Shown: in pieces, positions 16,541-24,810 of the stretch
Position numbering within the stretch: position 1 is the first letter of the stretch
Layout: the number at the start of each line of letters is the position of its first letter
Assembly (NCBI GenBank): GCA_965227935.1
Contig: CBDDGS010000019.1
Coordinates: 1,178,001 to 1,242,000 of the forward strand
Direction of reading: 5' to 3'
Length of the DNA: 64,000 nt
Origin: JAWPMT01 sp965227935
Lineage (GTDB): Bacteria; Bacteroidota; Bacteroidia; Cytophagales; Cyclobacteriaceae
Position numbers and translations under genes: made by a program
The notes under the pieces: generated by a model
The model's database searches: none
What the model was told of the DNA's origin: nothing
Seen by the model: only the letters and a program-made list of their open reading frames with translations

Positions 16541-17566
16541 TTAAAACCCAGCGTGCATCTGCAATTCGTCAGAGTGATCAGCGACTTGTTGCTCGTACCA
16601 CTGGATCAGGTCAACTAGCAGCTGTTCATCTGTCCGCCAATTGGGGGTTGGCAAGTCAGAACCCCAGGCGCCGTCAGTGTCTGAACTCTGAAAAAACACA
16701 ACAGACTGAATGTTGGGGATACTGCCGAACTCTCTGAATGCCTCCTGCAACCAATAATGCTGATAGTAGGAGCCGCCTGTTACACCAAACTCCACAATCA
16801 TCAACGGCTTATTCAGCCCGAGCACATACTGCACTTTGTCTTTGGCGGTCGCTTGAAAAGATCGAATATAGCCGTAGTAGCTCTTGTCCCACGACGGGAA
16901 AGAGTAGATAGGCATGCCCACGATATCCACAAACGAGTCGCCAGGCCAGTAATCCTGACAGTTGGCCTTGGCTACGGGCGCCCAAATCCAGCTCACCTCC
17001 GGGCCCACCGACTGTTCCACGCGATTCCAGAAATACCGGTAGGCCTCCTGAAAGGCGTCTGGCGATACGCTGGACCACGGGTATCGATCTACCAGATCCT
17101 GATCCATCTCATGAGCAAAAGAGATCATGACTTCTTGCCCAAAGTCATTAAGCAAGTCGATGGTTTTGTCGATCTCCTCGTCATAAAGACCTTCGCTGAT
17201 GGCATGAAGCATGTCATCGCCCGCATGGCTGTACTTTGGCCAGGGCTCGATTGTCACGATGGGCCTCCGACCAAGAGCATCTATTTTATGGAGTGTTTCG
17301 AGCGTTTCAACGTAATCACTGCTCGTCCACGATATATAGATCATTTCCAGCTTGAAGAGGTCGTCCTCCTCATGGGCCTGATCAGGGTCAAAAATACCAA
17401 AGGATATAGGCGGATACCCGGAGGCCGGCGCCTCGAGGGTAGGAGAGACAGATTCCTCGGACCACAGCAGGCCATGCAACGCCTGGCGCCCATTGAATCC
17501 AATCATCGTGATCGTGGCCAGCGCCAGTAGCGCCAGCACCATCCACTGTTTTGTGCTTCTGTTCAT
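16541..17566 (-). CDS. Glycoside hydrolase family 26-like protein coupled to a GT2 synthase
   Basis: A 341-residue protein with an N-terminal signal anchor (about residues 8-25). The fold and motifs follow GH26: PIVTIEPWP near 102, SFAHEMDQD with the acid/base candidate Glu153, WIWAPVAKANCQDYWPGD near 193, and MIVEFGVTGG with the nucleophile candidate Glu259. It is weaker than the GH26 at 9140 and may act on a different beta-glycan. Its ATG overlaps the stop of the GT2 gene as ATGA, so synthase and hydrolase are made together. By analogy with bcsA and bcsZ it may trim the polymer that the synthase exports. Confidence 0.78.
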   Translation of the reverse strand: MNRSTKQWMVLALLALATITMIGFNGRQALHGLLWSEESVSPTLEAPASGYPPISFGIFDPDQAHEEDDLFKLEMIYISWTSSDYVETLETLHKIDALGRRPIVTIEPWPKYSHAGDDMLHAISEGLYDEEIDKTIDLLNDFGQEVMISFAHEMDQDLVDRYPWSSVSPDAFQEAYRYFWNRVEQSVGPEVSWIWAPVAKANCQDYWPGDSFVDIVGMPIYSFPSWDKSYYGYIRSFQATAKDKVQYVLGLNKPLMIVEFGVTGGSYYQHYWLQEAFREFGSIPNIQSVVFFQSSDTDGAWGSDLPTPNWRTDEQLLVDLIQWYEQQVADHSDELQMHAGF

Positions 17567-19251
17567 AGCTCGCTTTGGATTAGCTGTTTCCTTTCTTTAT
17601 CCTGACGGTAGAGGATACTGAAACAGGCAGTGGTGTAAATCGTCGCGTTGAGAAGGACGAAGTAGTGATAGCCCCGGGCATCTATAGCCTCGGAATAGGC
17701 GAACCCAAAGACCAAAGTGATCGCCAATATCAAAACGTACGGGACGAACAACTTGGGAGCTAATCCGGGTTCGGGCACTTTTCCTTTGGGAGTCACATGG
17801 AAAGGCAATTGCTTCTTACGAATGGCAGCCGTTATACCCATGGCTGTGCCATAGAGTACCCATGGCCAACGGACGATTTGGAAAAGCGCTACTTCCCATG
17901 AAAAAATAGGGCTGTTGGTGGGGCGGAGCCACCCGTGAATTTTCAAATACCAGGTCAAGCACATCGTGGCAATTGTCACGGGTAGCATATGCCCCAAAAA
18001 GTCAAAGTAGCTTACTTGTACAAGTGGTGTATCCGTTGCCAATGCAATGACCGGCAGCAATGTCCCTATCAGCATCATTATTGCGAACAGCGGGTACCAT
18101 AATTCGGAGAACAGGAACAGGATCCTGTTTTTCCAGGATAGTTTCTTCCAGTACTTAGGTAGCAAAGTGAATAACAGGACGACGAGGCTCCGAGACCATT
18201 GGAACTCCTGTGTTACACAGTCAGCAAAGGTCTGTGGGCCATCTCCGTAGGCAATGGCATCGAACGCATGGGCGCCTTTCCAGCCATGGCCATTCATTAG
18301 CAGTGTTGTCGAGTGGTCTTCGGCCAGTTCGGGACCCAATCCACCGATCTCCTGCAGCGCCTTCGTGCGTACAGCATAATGAGAGCCAATGCAAAGAGGT
18401 GCATAGCCGTCATTGTATCCAGCCTGAAGGGGGCCGTGCATGAAAGCTTCTGCATACAATCGCCCCCGTGATGACCAGGAACTTCCCTCATTTAGGTTGC
18501 AGATGCTGGGTGCCGAAACGTACCCTATTTCGCTACTAACAAAAGGGCGCAGCATGGCCTCGAGATAGCCATCTTGTGGTATATGGTCAGCGTCAAGCTG
18601 TACGACAAAGTCGTACAGTTGATAACCAAAGATGTCGTAGAAGTACGCGAGATTGCCCTCTTTGCATTTCGTACGCCGAGGCCACTCCGCCCTGTGGTAA
18701 GCCTCTATACCTTTTCTGCAACTCAATTTGACCCCGTGCGTGCTGCACCAATATTTGATCTCTTCCGTCGGGTCTTCGTCGGCTAGCCAGGTGTCGTGTA
18801 CATACTCCTGTCGCAGCATGCCTTCAAGTGTTTTTTTTACCACCTCAAAAGGTTCGGAAGGAGCTCGGGTGACAATCATGGCCACACGCCAATCTTCTGG
18901 AATAGGCATACGGGTATTTACCTGCTTCATGCGACGCGTGAAGAACAGGAAGTAGACAGGAAGAAGCGTGGTCCACGCAAGCAATAAAGTCGTGGTGATG
19001 TATCCGCTATAGGTGGTGACGTGGTCTGCGTCAAACCACCAAACCCAAAAGATCGTCACGGTGACGAGCCAAAGGGTGATGAGTGCATCGTAACCCCATC
19101 GTTGACGTCGGGTCATGACTGTAGTCCAGAAAGGTAAGTTGTGATTGGGTGGATGCTGGGTGATCCTGGACGGAGTCCGGATCTCGCCTTGAGCGCACGC
19201 GGGTGGCACCTTTTCCAGTAGGTCCACCTCGGGATAGGTAGTCAAATTCAT
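17563..19251 (-). CDS. Processive GT2 glycosyltransferase, cellulose-synthase-like
   Basis: A 562-residue integral membrane synthase. Two helices near residues 52-72 and 83-105 precede a cytoplasmic GT2 domain containing QLDADH (Asp220/Asp222, the DxD site), AEDHS (Glu311-Asp312, catalytic acid region) and TQEFQW. The latter stands where QxxRW is expected, so Arg is replaced by Gln. Four to five further helices follow from about residue 370. There is no PilZ domain, so no c-di-GMP control is visible. A start at Met46 would also fit, since residues 1-45 are polar. The gene overlaps the GH26-like gene by 4 nt. The product is probably an exported beta-linked glycan; its sugar is unknown. Confidence 0.85.
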   Translation of the reverse strand: MNLTTYPEVDLLEKVPPACAQGEIRTPSRITQHPPNHNLPFWTTVMTRRQRWGYDALITLWLVTVTIFWVWWFDADHVTTYSGYITTTLLLAWTTLLPVYFLFFTRRMKQVNTRMPIPEDWRVAMIVTRAPSEPFEVVKKTLEGMLRQEYVHDTWLADEDPTEEIKYWCSTHGVKLSCRKGIEAYHRAEWPRRTKCKEGNLAYFYDIFGYQLYDFVVQLDADHIPQDGYLEAMLRPFVSSEIGYVSAPSICNLNEGSSWSSRGRLYAEAFMHGPLQAGYNDGYAPLCIGSHYAVRTKALQEIGGLGPELAEDHSTTLLMNGHGWKGAHAFDAIAYGDGPQTFADCVTQEFQWSRSLVVLLFTLLPKYWKKLSWKNRILFLFSELWYPLFAIMMLIGTLLPVIALATDTPLVQVSYFDFLGHMLPVTIATMCLTWYLKIHGWLRPTNSPIFSWEVALFQIVRWPWVLYGTAMGITAAIRKKQLPFHVTPKGKVPEPGLAPKLFVPYVLILAITLVFGFAYSEAIDARGYHYFVLLNATIYTTACFSILYRQDKERKQLIQSEL

Positions 19252-19488
19252 GGCCGAAAAAAGTAGTCAATTGGTTGTATGATTCAGCGAAGGCCAGGTT
19301 GTATGAACTGCTAATATAAACAACGGTGGCGCTTATTGCCTAGTTATTACCGTTATAATGCAATAATTCTTTCCGTTCATGGATAAATGACAACATTTTC
19401 TTGAAAAATTAATATGTAGATAGTGAACCTTAACTAACGCATCAAGCAGGCATCAGCCAATGAACTCAGGAAAGGGGCTGATGTAGCC

Positions 19489-20970
19489 GTGTTGAAATCC
19501 TCGTGCTGTGGCCGTCCAATTTTCGTCTTTTATGCACATATTAGCTTGAAAGCCAATAATACCAATGTGAACTACCAACTCAATCATACTCTTGGACTCC
19601 CAAGGCGGCGATCCTCAAGCTCATATCAGAACATAGGACCTCACTTTTCCACCGGTATCTCGCGACTTGTAGCGTTTGTATGCCTGTTGGCCTTTGGTTG
19701 CTGCAGCTGCCAGCAGGAAGAGGAGTCAGATAGGCCCAATGTGATACTGATCATGGCCGATGACATGGGGTATGAGTGTCTTGGTGCTTACGGCAGCACG
19801 TCCTATTCGACCCCGCGTCTCGATCAGCTAGCGCGAGACGGGGTACAATTCGATCAATGCATCTCACAGCCGCTTTGTACACCCTCCAGGGTGAAAATCA
19901 TGACCGGTCAATTCAACTACCGGAACTACGAATATTTCGGCTACCTCGACACTGCTTATCAGACCTTTGGCAATGTGATGAAGGAGGGAGGCTACGCCAC
20001 CTGCATTGTGGGGAAGTGGCAGCTGAACGGACTCGCGTACAAAGACGAGCTTGGCGATTGGCAGGATGCCAGCAGGCCCCAACGTATGGGATTCGACGAG
20101 CACTGCCTGTGGCAACTGACGAGGGCCCGCAGAGAAGGGGAGCGATTTGCCAACGCGCTGATTGAAGTGAATGGCGAGGCCCTTCCAAGGGATTCCTCTA
20201 TTTATGGTCCGGATGTTTTTACTGATTACCTGATCGATTTCGTCGGCCGCAATAAACATCAACCCTTCTTTGTCTACTATCCTATGGTATTGGTACACGA
20301 GCCTTTCGTGCCAACGCCCGATGTGGAAGCCTGGGAAGATCCCAATAGGAGGTATGAAAAGGATACGGCCTATTTCAAGGACATGGTGGCCTACACGGAC
20401 AAGCTCGTGGGTCGAATCGCCGACTCGCTTGCGAGTTGGGGGTTGCTGGACAATACGCTACTGATCTTCACTGGTGACAATGGTACGCACTTTACAATCC
20501 ATTCTGCGACCGTCGATGGGTGGGTCCAGGGGGGTAAGGGCAACACAACCGATGCTGGTACCAGGGTTCCTTTGATCGCCCATTGGCCGGCGGGGGGACA
20601 GTCGGGGGTGGTGCACCCCTCGCTCATAGAATTCAGTGACTTTTTTCCGACCTTGGCTGAAATCGCCGGACGGACAGCACCGTCAGATGGTTTGAGCTTC
20701 TTGCCGGTTTTGAATGGGGGCGATTACAAAGAACGGCAAACGGCCTTTGTGCACTATGATCCCAAGTGGGGTGCAAGAGTGAACCAGTACCGTAATCAGT
20801 TTGCGAGAACCGTCCGTCACAAACTCTACGACAATGGGCGATTGTATGATTTGGAGAGCGACCCGCTGGAACAATCTCCGCTCGATACAACGAAGCTGGG
20901 AGAGGAGGCCGCCAGGGAGTATCGTTTGCTGAAAGGCGAACTCGCAAAGCACCCCGATTTCGAGTACTAG
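19489..20970 (+). CDS. Sulfatase (type I, formylglycine-dependent) lipoprotein
   Basis: A 493-residue reading of an arylsulfatase-family enzyme. The domain starts at PNVILIMADDMG (metal-binding Asp pair) and holds CTPSR at 130-134, the C-x-P-S-R site converted to formylglycine, then GKW near 176 and FTGDNG near 325. A lipoprotein-like signal (RLVAFVCLLAFGC, Cys71) precedes it. The ATG at 19489 leaves an odd 57-residue N-terminal tail, so the true start may be an internal GTG or TTG; no other ATG lies between. It should remove sulfate from a glycan or other ester outside the cell. The anaerobic or FGE-type maturase is not in the window. Its end overlaps a convergent gene by 4 nt. Confidence 0.83.
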   Translation: MLKSSCCGRPIFVFYAHISLKANNTNVNYQLNHTLGLPRRRSSSSYQNIGPHFSTGISRLVAFVCLLAFGCCSCQQEEESDRPNVILIMADDMGYECLGAYGSTSYSTPRLDQLARDGVQFDQCISQPLCTPSRVKIMTGQFNYRNYEYFGYLDTAYQTFGNVMKEGGYATCIVGKWQLNGLAYKDELGDWQDASRPQRMGFDEHCLWQLTRARREGERFANALIEVNGEALPRDSSIYGPDVFTDYLIDFVGRNKHQPFFVYYPMVLVHEPFVPTPDVEAWEDPNRRYEKDTAYFKDMVAYTDKLVGRIADSLASWGLLDNTLLIFTGDNGTHFTIHSATVDGWVQGGKGNTTDAGTRVPLIAHWPAGGQSGVVHPSLIEFSDFFPTLAEIAGRTAPSDGLSFLPVLNGGDYKERQTAFVHYDPKWGARVNQYRNQFARTVRHKLYDNGRLYDLESDPLEQSPLDTTKLGEEAAREYRLLKGELAKHPDFEY

Positions 20971-21641
20971 TTGTGGGGTACGACGCGCAGGTTCAGCAGC
21001 TTTGCGGCGTGATCCAGACCGCTCCGACCCACTTGCAATAACGGAACATTTGAATCGAAAGCTACCTGCGCCAGGCTGGCTTGCCCCAGGATGAGTACAT
21101 CGACTTCTTTCTCCAATCGAGCTAGTTCGTTACGTACCAATTCGTCATGACGAGTCACGTCCCCATGCATGAGTGCTTCGTAGGCCTCTGTGTTGAGGGC
21201 CTCATGTATCTCGATCGACTTCTCCGCTTCTATGGCCTCATGCTTGATCAGTGATACGGTAGACGACAGCCCGGCGGCGAAAGTCCCGACAATGCCAAAA
21301 ACCTTTCCAACCATCAGTGCCTCTTTGGCCATCGGTTCGTCAATATTGAAGAGAGGAATGTTCACAAATTCACGCCCAATTCGAGTACCCACACCCATCG
21401 TGGAGCAGGTGGTCATGATGGCATCAGCGCCGGTGGCTTCGGCCGCTTGAAAATAGAATATCAGCCTCTTGATCACCTCTTTTGTCGGACCGTCGCTTGC
21501 TTGTGCTTCCAAGAGGAGGGAATCATCCATGATGTTGATCACCTCAGCATCCGGATGTTCCTGCAGCCACGGCTTTACGAAAGGCTCAATAATGACCCGA
21601 TCGTACCAGTTGATGGTATGTACTAAGGCTAATTTCTTCAT
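20967..21641 (-). CDS. Asp/Glu racemase superfamily protein with one catalytic cysteine
   Basis: A 224-residue cytoplasmic protein of the aspartate/glutamate/hydantoin racemase superfamily. The first half has ADAIMTTCSTMG with Cys79 at the first catalytic position. At the second position, where LGC(A/T) is usual, the sequence is ILGQASLAQ (Gln187-Ala-Ser), so the second cysteine is absent. Two-base racemisation needs both cysteines, so this is more likely a one-cysteine enzyme (decarboxylase- or isomerase-like) or inactive. It is convergent with the sulfatase and overlaps it by 4 nt. Start ATG at 21641 fits the conserved KLALVHT N-terminus. Confidence 0.72.
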   Translation of the reverse strand: MKKLALVHTINWYDRVIIEPFVKPWLQEHPDAEVINIMDDSLLLEAQASDGPTKEVIKRLIFYFQAAEATGADAIMTTCSTMGVGTRIGREFVNIPLFNIDEPMAKEALMVGKVFGIVGTFAAGLSSTVSLIKHEAIEAEKSIEIHEALNTEAYEALMHGDVTRHDELVRNELARLEKEVDVLILGQASLAQVAFDSNVPLLQVGRSGLDHAAKLLNLRVVPHN

Positions 21642-21896
21642 GAGGCGGTGTCAATAAGCCCAGATGGCAGAGTCGTGTCGGAGCCTTTCAGTTACTGACC
21701 CATCTCCGTCTTTCGCTTATCGGACTCCAAGATAGCAACAACTCTGACTTTATCCAGTCTAATGGTATATATTTCCCATATAACGTTACTAGTTCCCCTA
21801 CAGAGAACCGACTGGTACTGGATAGTTTTGGACGGGTAGCTTCATTAAATTCCGAAGTGAACGGATTTTTTCCACTATCGTAACCCATGACCCATC

Positions 21897-24659
21897 ATGC
21901 TGAGAAAAGTCGATTCTTCCAGGCGTCCAATCATATCGTCCTTGCTAGTGGTGGTGTTTTTGATCATCACTTCTTGTGGACAAGAACCCTCGGATGGTGC
22001 CATTCTCCCAGCCGATCTGCGCTGCGAGTACCTTCGTGATCCCGCTGTGGTGGACGTAGTGTCGCCGCGTTTGGGCTGGGTTAATACTGAGAGGGACCCG
22101 GAAGCTCGGGGACTGGCCCAGTCAGCTTATCAAATACGCGTGGCGAGTTCTCTTGAAGGACTGGGTGACGCTGATCTCTGGAATTCGGGAAAAGTGATCG
22201 GAGACCAGAGCATACGTGTAATCTATGATGGCAAGGCTCTGGCTAGTCGGCAAGAGTGTTGGTGGCAAGTGCGTGTTTGGGACCAATCTGACAACGTCTC
22301 GAAGTGGAGTGAGCCAGCTTTCTGGCGCATGGGACTTCTGGAACCGGGAGACTGGCAGGCTTCGTGGATTGGTGCGCCCTGGGAGGGGGAGCAGCCCATC
22401 GCTCGACCGGACCGCTATCCCAATCAAAGACCCGAAGACTTTGGGCCCCCGGCTCCCTATTTGCGCAAAGTGATTGACTTAGACAAGGAGATAGAACAGG
22501 CTGTCATGTTCGTCACGGGCCTCGGCTATTTTGAACTGCATATCAATGGTCAAAAAGTTGGCGACGATGTCCTGGTTCCTAATCAGACCAATTACGGCAA
22601 GCGACCAAAACTTCCGGAGTATTACATCAATGTTGATGACAACTTTCGTCGGTACAAGGTGATGTACCTGGCATATGATGTCAAGGAATACCTTCAGCAG
22701 GGAGAGAACGCCTTAGGTGCCATTCTTGGCAATGGGTTTTACAATCCGGCAAAGTTTTGGGCGGAGGGGTACGGTACTCCCCGGTTTCTGGGCCAGTTGC
22801 ACATTACCTACACTGATGGCACAGAAGAGGTAGTCACGAGCGATCAAAGTTGGAAGGTGGCGCAGAGTCCCATTCTGATGAATATGGTCTACTACGGCGA
22901 AACGTATGATGCCCGACGTGAACACGATGGATGGAGTCAGGTCGACTTCGATGATAGCGCCTGGCAACCGGCGGCGGTCAAAAGGGCCCCTGAGGGGGAG
23001 CTTGTGGCGCACACGGCCCATCCCGACAAAGTGACCAAAACGCTGCGGCCCAAGACGATCACCCGACTTGAGAATGGCAATCACTTTGTGGATTTTGGTG
23101 AGGAGATCTCCGGTTGGGTCCGGTTGAGCAACATCGAGGGGCAAGAGGGTCAGGAAATCGACATCATGTTCAACGGCAACTTGTATTCGGGAGACAACAA
23201 GTATATCTGTAGTGGTCAAGGCCAGGAGTCCTATGCGCCACGGTTCAACTGGTTTGTGTTCAGCGGCGTCGAGATAAGCAACTGGCCAGGGGAGTTGAGC
23301 CCCGAGAACATCACGGCCGAAGCTGTCAATACCTATATTGAGGCTACCGCTCATTTCGAGACGTCCAATCCTCTTTTCAATGACATCAACACCATCTGGC
23401 GTCGCAGTCAGGAGGACAATATGCATGGAGGTATCGCCTCAGATTGCCCACACCGCGAACGCTCGGGGTACACGGGAGATGGTCAGGTGGCTTGTGCGAC
23501 AGTTATGCATAATTATGATGCCCGCAATTTTTATTACAAGTGGATCCAGGACATGAATGAAGCTCAGGATGTCACTACAGGCTATGTGCCCAATGGCGCT
23601 CCCTGGCAGCCAGGATGTGGTGGTGGTGTGGCGTGGGGAGCGGCGATATGCGAGATGCCCTGGGAGTTCTATGTCTACTATGGGGCGAAGGACATGTTGA
23701 GGGACAACTACGAGGCGATGAAAGGGTATGTGGGGTACCTGGAGACCTGGCGTAGGTCCGACGGCATTATTCATGCACAACGCCGCAATGGGAGTGGGGA
23801 GGTGCTCAAATGGTTCAACCTTGGCGAATGGGTTTCGCCGGGGGATCCGATCCTGGACGAGATGGTCCATACTTTTTATTTCTGGCGCTGCGCTACCATT
23901 ACGGCCGAAACCGCTCGTGTTTTGGGTCATCCTGAGGAATCAGGGCACTATCAAACCTTGGCAAAAAATGCTTTCGAGGCCTTCCACAATACTTTTTATG
24001 ATGCCGGGATCGGCAGTTATGGCAATGGTGGTGGCGATATTCTGGCTCTGAGAATGGGAGTTCCTGAAGAGAGGAAGGACCGGGTGATTGAGGCAGTAAG
24101 GGACAACATTGCCCAGAACAATGGGCACCTGGATACAGGTATTTTCGGGACGAGATTTTTCTTCGAAGTACTCGCCGAAAACGGCATGAATGAGTTGGCC
24201 TATGCTGCGATGGACAAACGCGAAGAGCCCAGTTTCGGCCGTTGGCTGGAGCTCGGTTCGACTACGACGCGTGAGCACTGGGATGAAAGTGGCTCTTACA
24301 ACCATCCCATGTTTGGCGGCGGGTTTGTATGGATGTACCGCCAACTGGCGGGTATGCAGGCGGATCCCCAACAGCCCGGCTACAGACACCTTGTTTTCAA
24401 ACCACAACCCGTAGACCAGATGGACTATATGGTGTACGACAACCAGACTGCATACGGGAAAGCGGGCATCGAATGGAGGCAAACGGAGGGTAATTTTCAG
24501 ATGACAGTAAAGGTCCCCGTAGGCTGTGAGGCTACTGTCTATGTGCCTGGCGAAGGAGCTCAGCTGGTCGATGAATTGCGCGATGGATTGGTGTGGATGG
24601 AGGCTGACCAAACCTTTAGGGTCCGGAGTGGGACCTATTCATTTGCTTCCAGACTTTGA
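21897..24659 (+). CDS. Alpha-L-rhamnosidase, glycoside hydrolase family 78, lipoprotein
   Basis: A 920-residue predicted lipoprotein (lipobox ITSC, Cys27). The domain order is N-terminal beta domains with W-rich strands (about 35-160), a rhamnosidase N-terminal domain (about 185-370), a middle beta domain, the (alpha/alpha)6 barrel (about 495-800) and a C-terminal beta domain. The catalytic core shows DCPHRER at 516-522 with Asp516, Glu521 (general acid) and Asp528 matching the spacing known in family 78. REHWDESG near 790-800 supplies the general-base Glu. It should cleave terminal alpha-L-rhamnose from glycans outside the cell. The sulfatase upstream on the same strand hints at a sulfated rhamnose-rich polysaccharide, which is inference. 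Confidence 0.9.
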   Translation: MLRKVDSSRRPIISSLLVVVFLIITSCGQEPSDGAILPADLRCEYLRDPAVVDVVSPRLGWVNTERDPEARGLAQSAYQIRVASSLEGLGDADLWNSGKVIGDQSIRVIYDGKALASRQECWWQVRVWDQSDNVSKWSEPAFWRMGLLEPGDWQASWIGAPWEGEQPIARPDRYPNQRPEDFGPPAPYLRKVIDLDKEIEQAVMFVTGLGYFELHINGQKVGDDVLVPNQTNYGKRPKLPEYYINVDDNFRRYKVMYLAYDVKEYLQQGENALGAILGNGFYNPAKFWAEGYGTPRFLGQLHITYTDGTEEVVTSDQSWKVAQSPILMNMVYYGETYDARREHDGWSQVDFDDSAWQPAAVKRAPEGELVAHTAHPDKVTKTLRPKTITRLENGNHFVDFGEEISGWVRLSNIEGQEGQEIDIMFNGNLYSGDNKYICSGQGQESYAPRFNWFVFSGVEISNWPGELSPENITAEAVNTYIEATAHFETSNPLFNDINTIWRRSQEDNMHGGIASDCPHRERSGYTGDGQVACATVMHNYDARNFYYKWIQDMNEAQDVTTGYVPNGAPWQPGCGGGVAWGAAICEMPWEFYVYYGAKDMLRDNYEAMKGYVGYLETWRRSDGIIHAQRRNGSGEVLKWFNLGEWVSPGDPILDEMVHTFYFWRCATITAETARVLGHPEESGHYQTLAKNAFEAFHNTFYDAGIGSYGNGGGDILALRMGVPEERKDRVIEAVRDNIAQNNGHLDTGIFGTRFFFEVLAENGMNELAYAAMDKREEPSFGRWLELGSTTTREHWDESGSYNHPMFGGGFVWMYRQLAGMQADPQQPGYRHLVFKPQPVDQMDYMVYDNQTAYGKAGIEWRQTEGNFQMTVKVPVGCEATVYVPGEGAQLVDELRDGLVWMEADQTFRVRSGTYSFASRL

Positions 24660-24719
24660 GTGCTGGCGCCTGCACGATGAAGAATAAAGCGTGGCCCTCC
24701 GCGACGGCGTGTGCAATTC

Positions 24720-24750
24720 TTGATCCTGCTTCGATATTTAGATATATTTG
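24720..24750 (+). promoter_or_regulatory. Bacteroidota-type promoter for the PAS histidine kinase
   Basis: TTG at 24720-24722, a 20-nt spacer, then TATATTTG at 24743-24750. This matches the -33 / -7 consensus of the phylum and lies 60 nt before the start codon at 24811. Confidence 0.6.
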
Positions 24751-24810
24751 GGGCCCTTTAAGTAAATCAGTTATTGGAAGGCGCACAACCCAAGGGGGCC
24801 AAGCCCGAGG

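Noticed and set aside
9140..24659. A classical polysaccharide utilisation locus
   Set aside because: GH26, GH130, sulfatase and GH78 genes are present, but no SusC/SusD pair is seen and the genes are on mixed strands with unrelated genes between.
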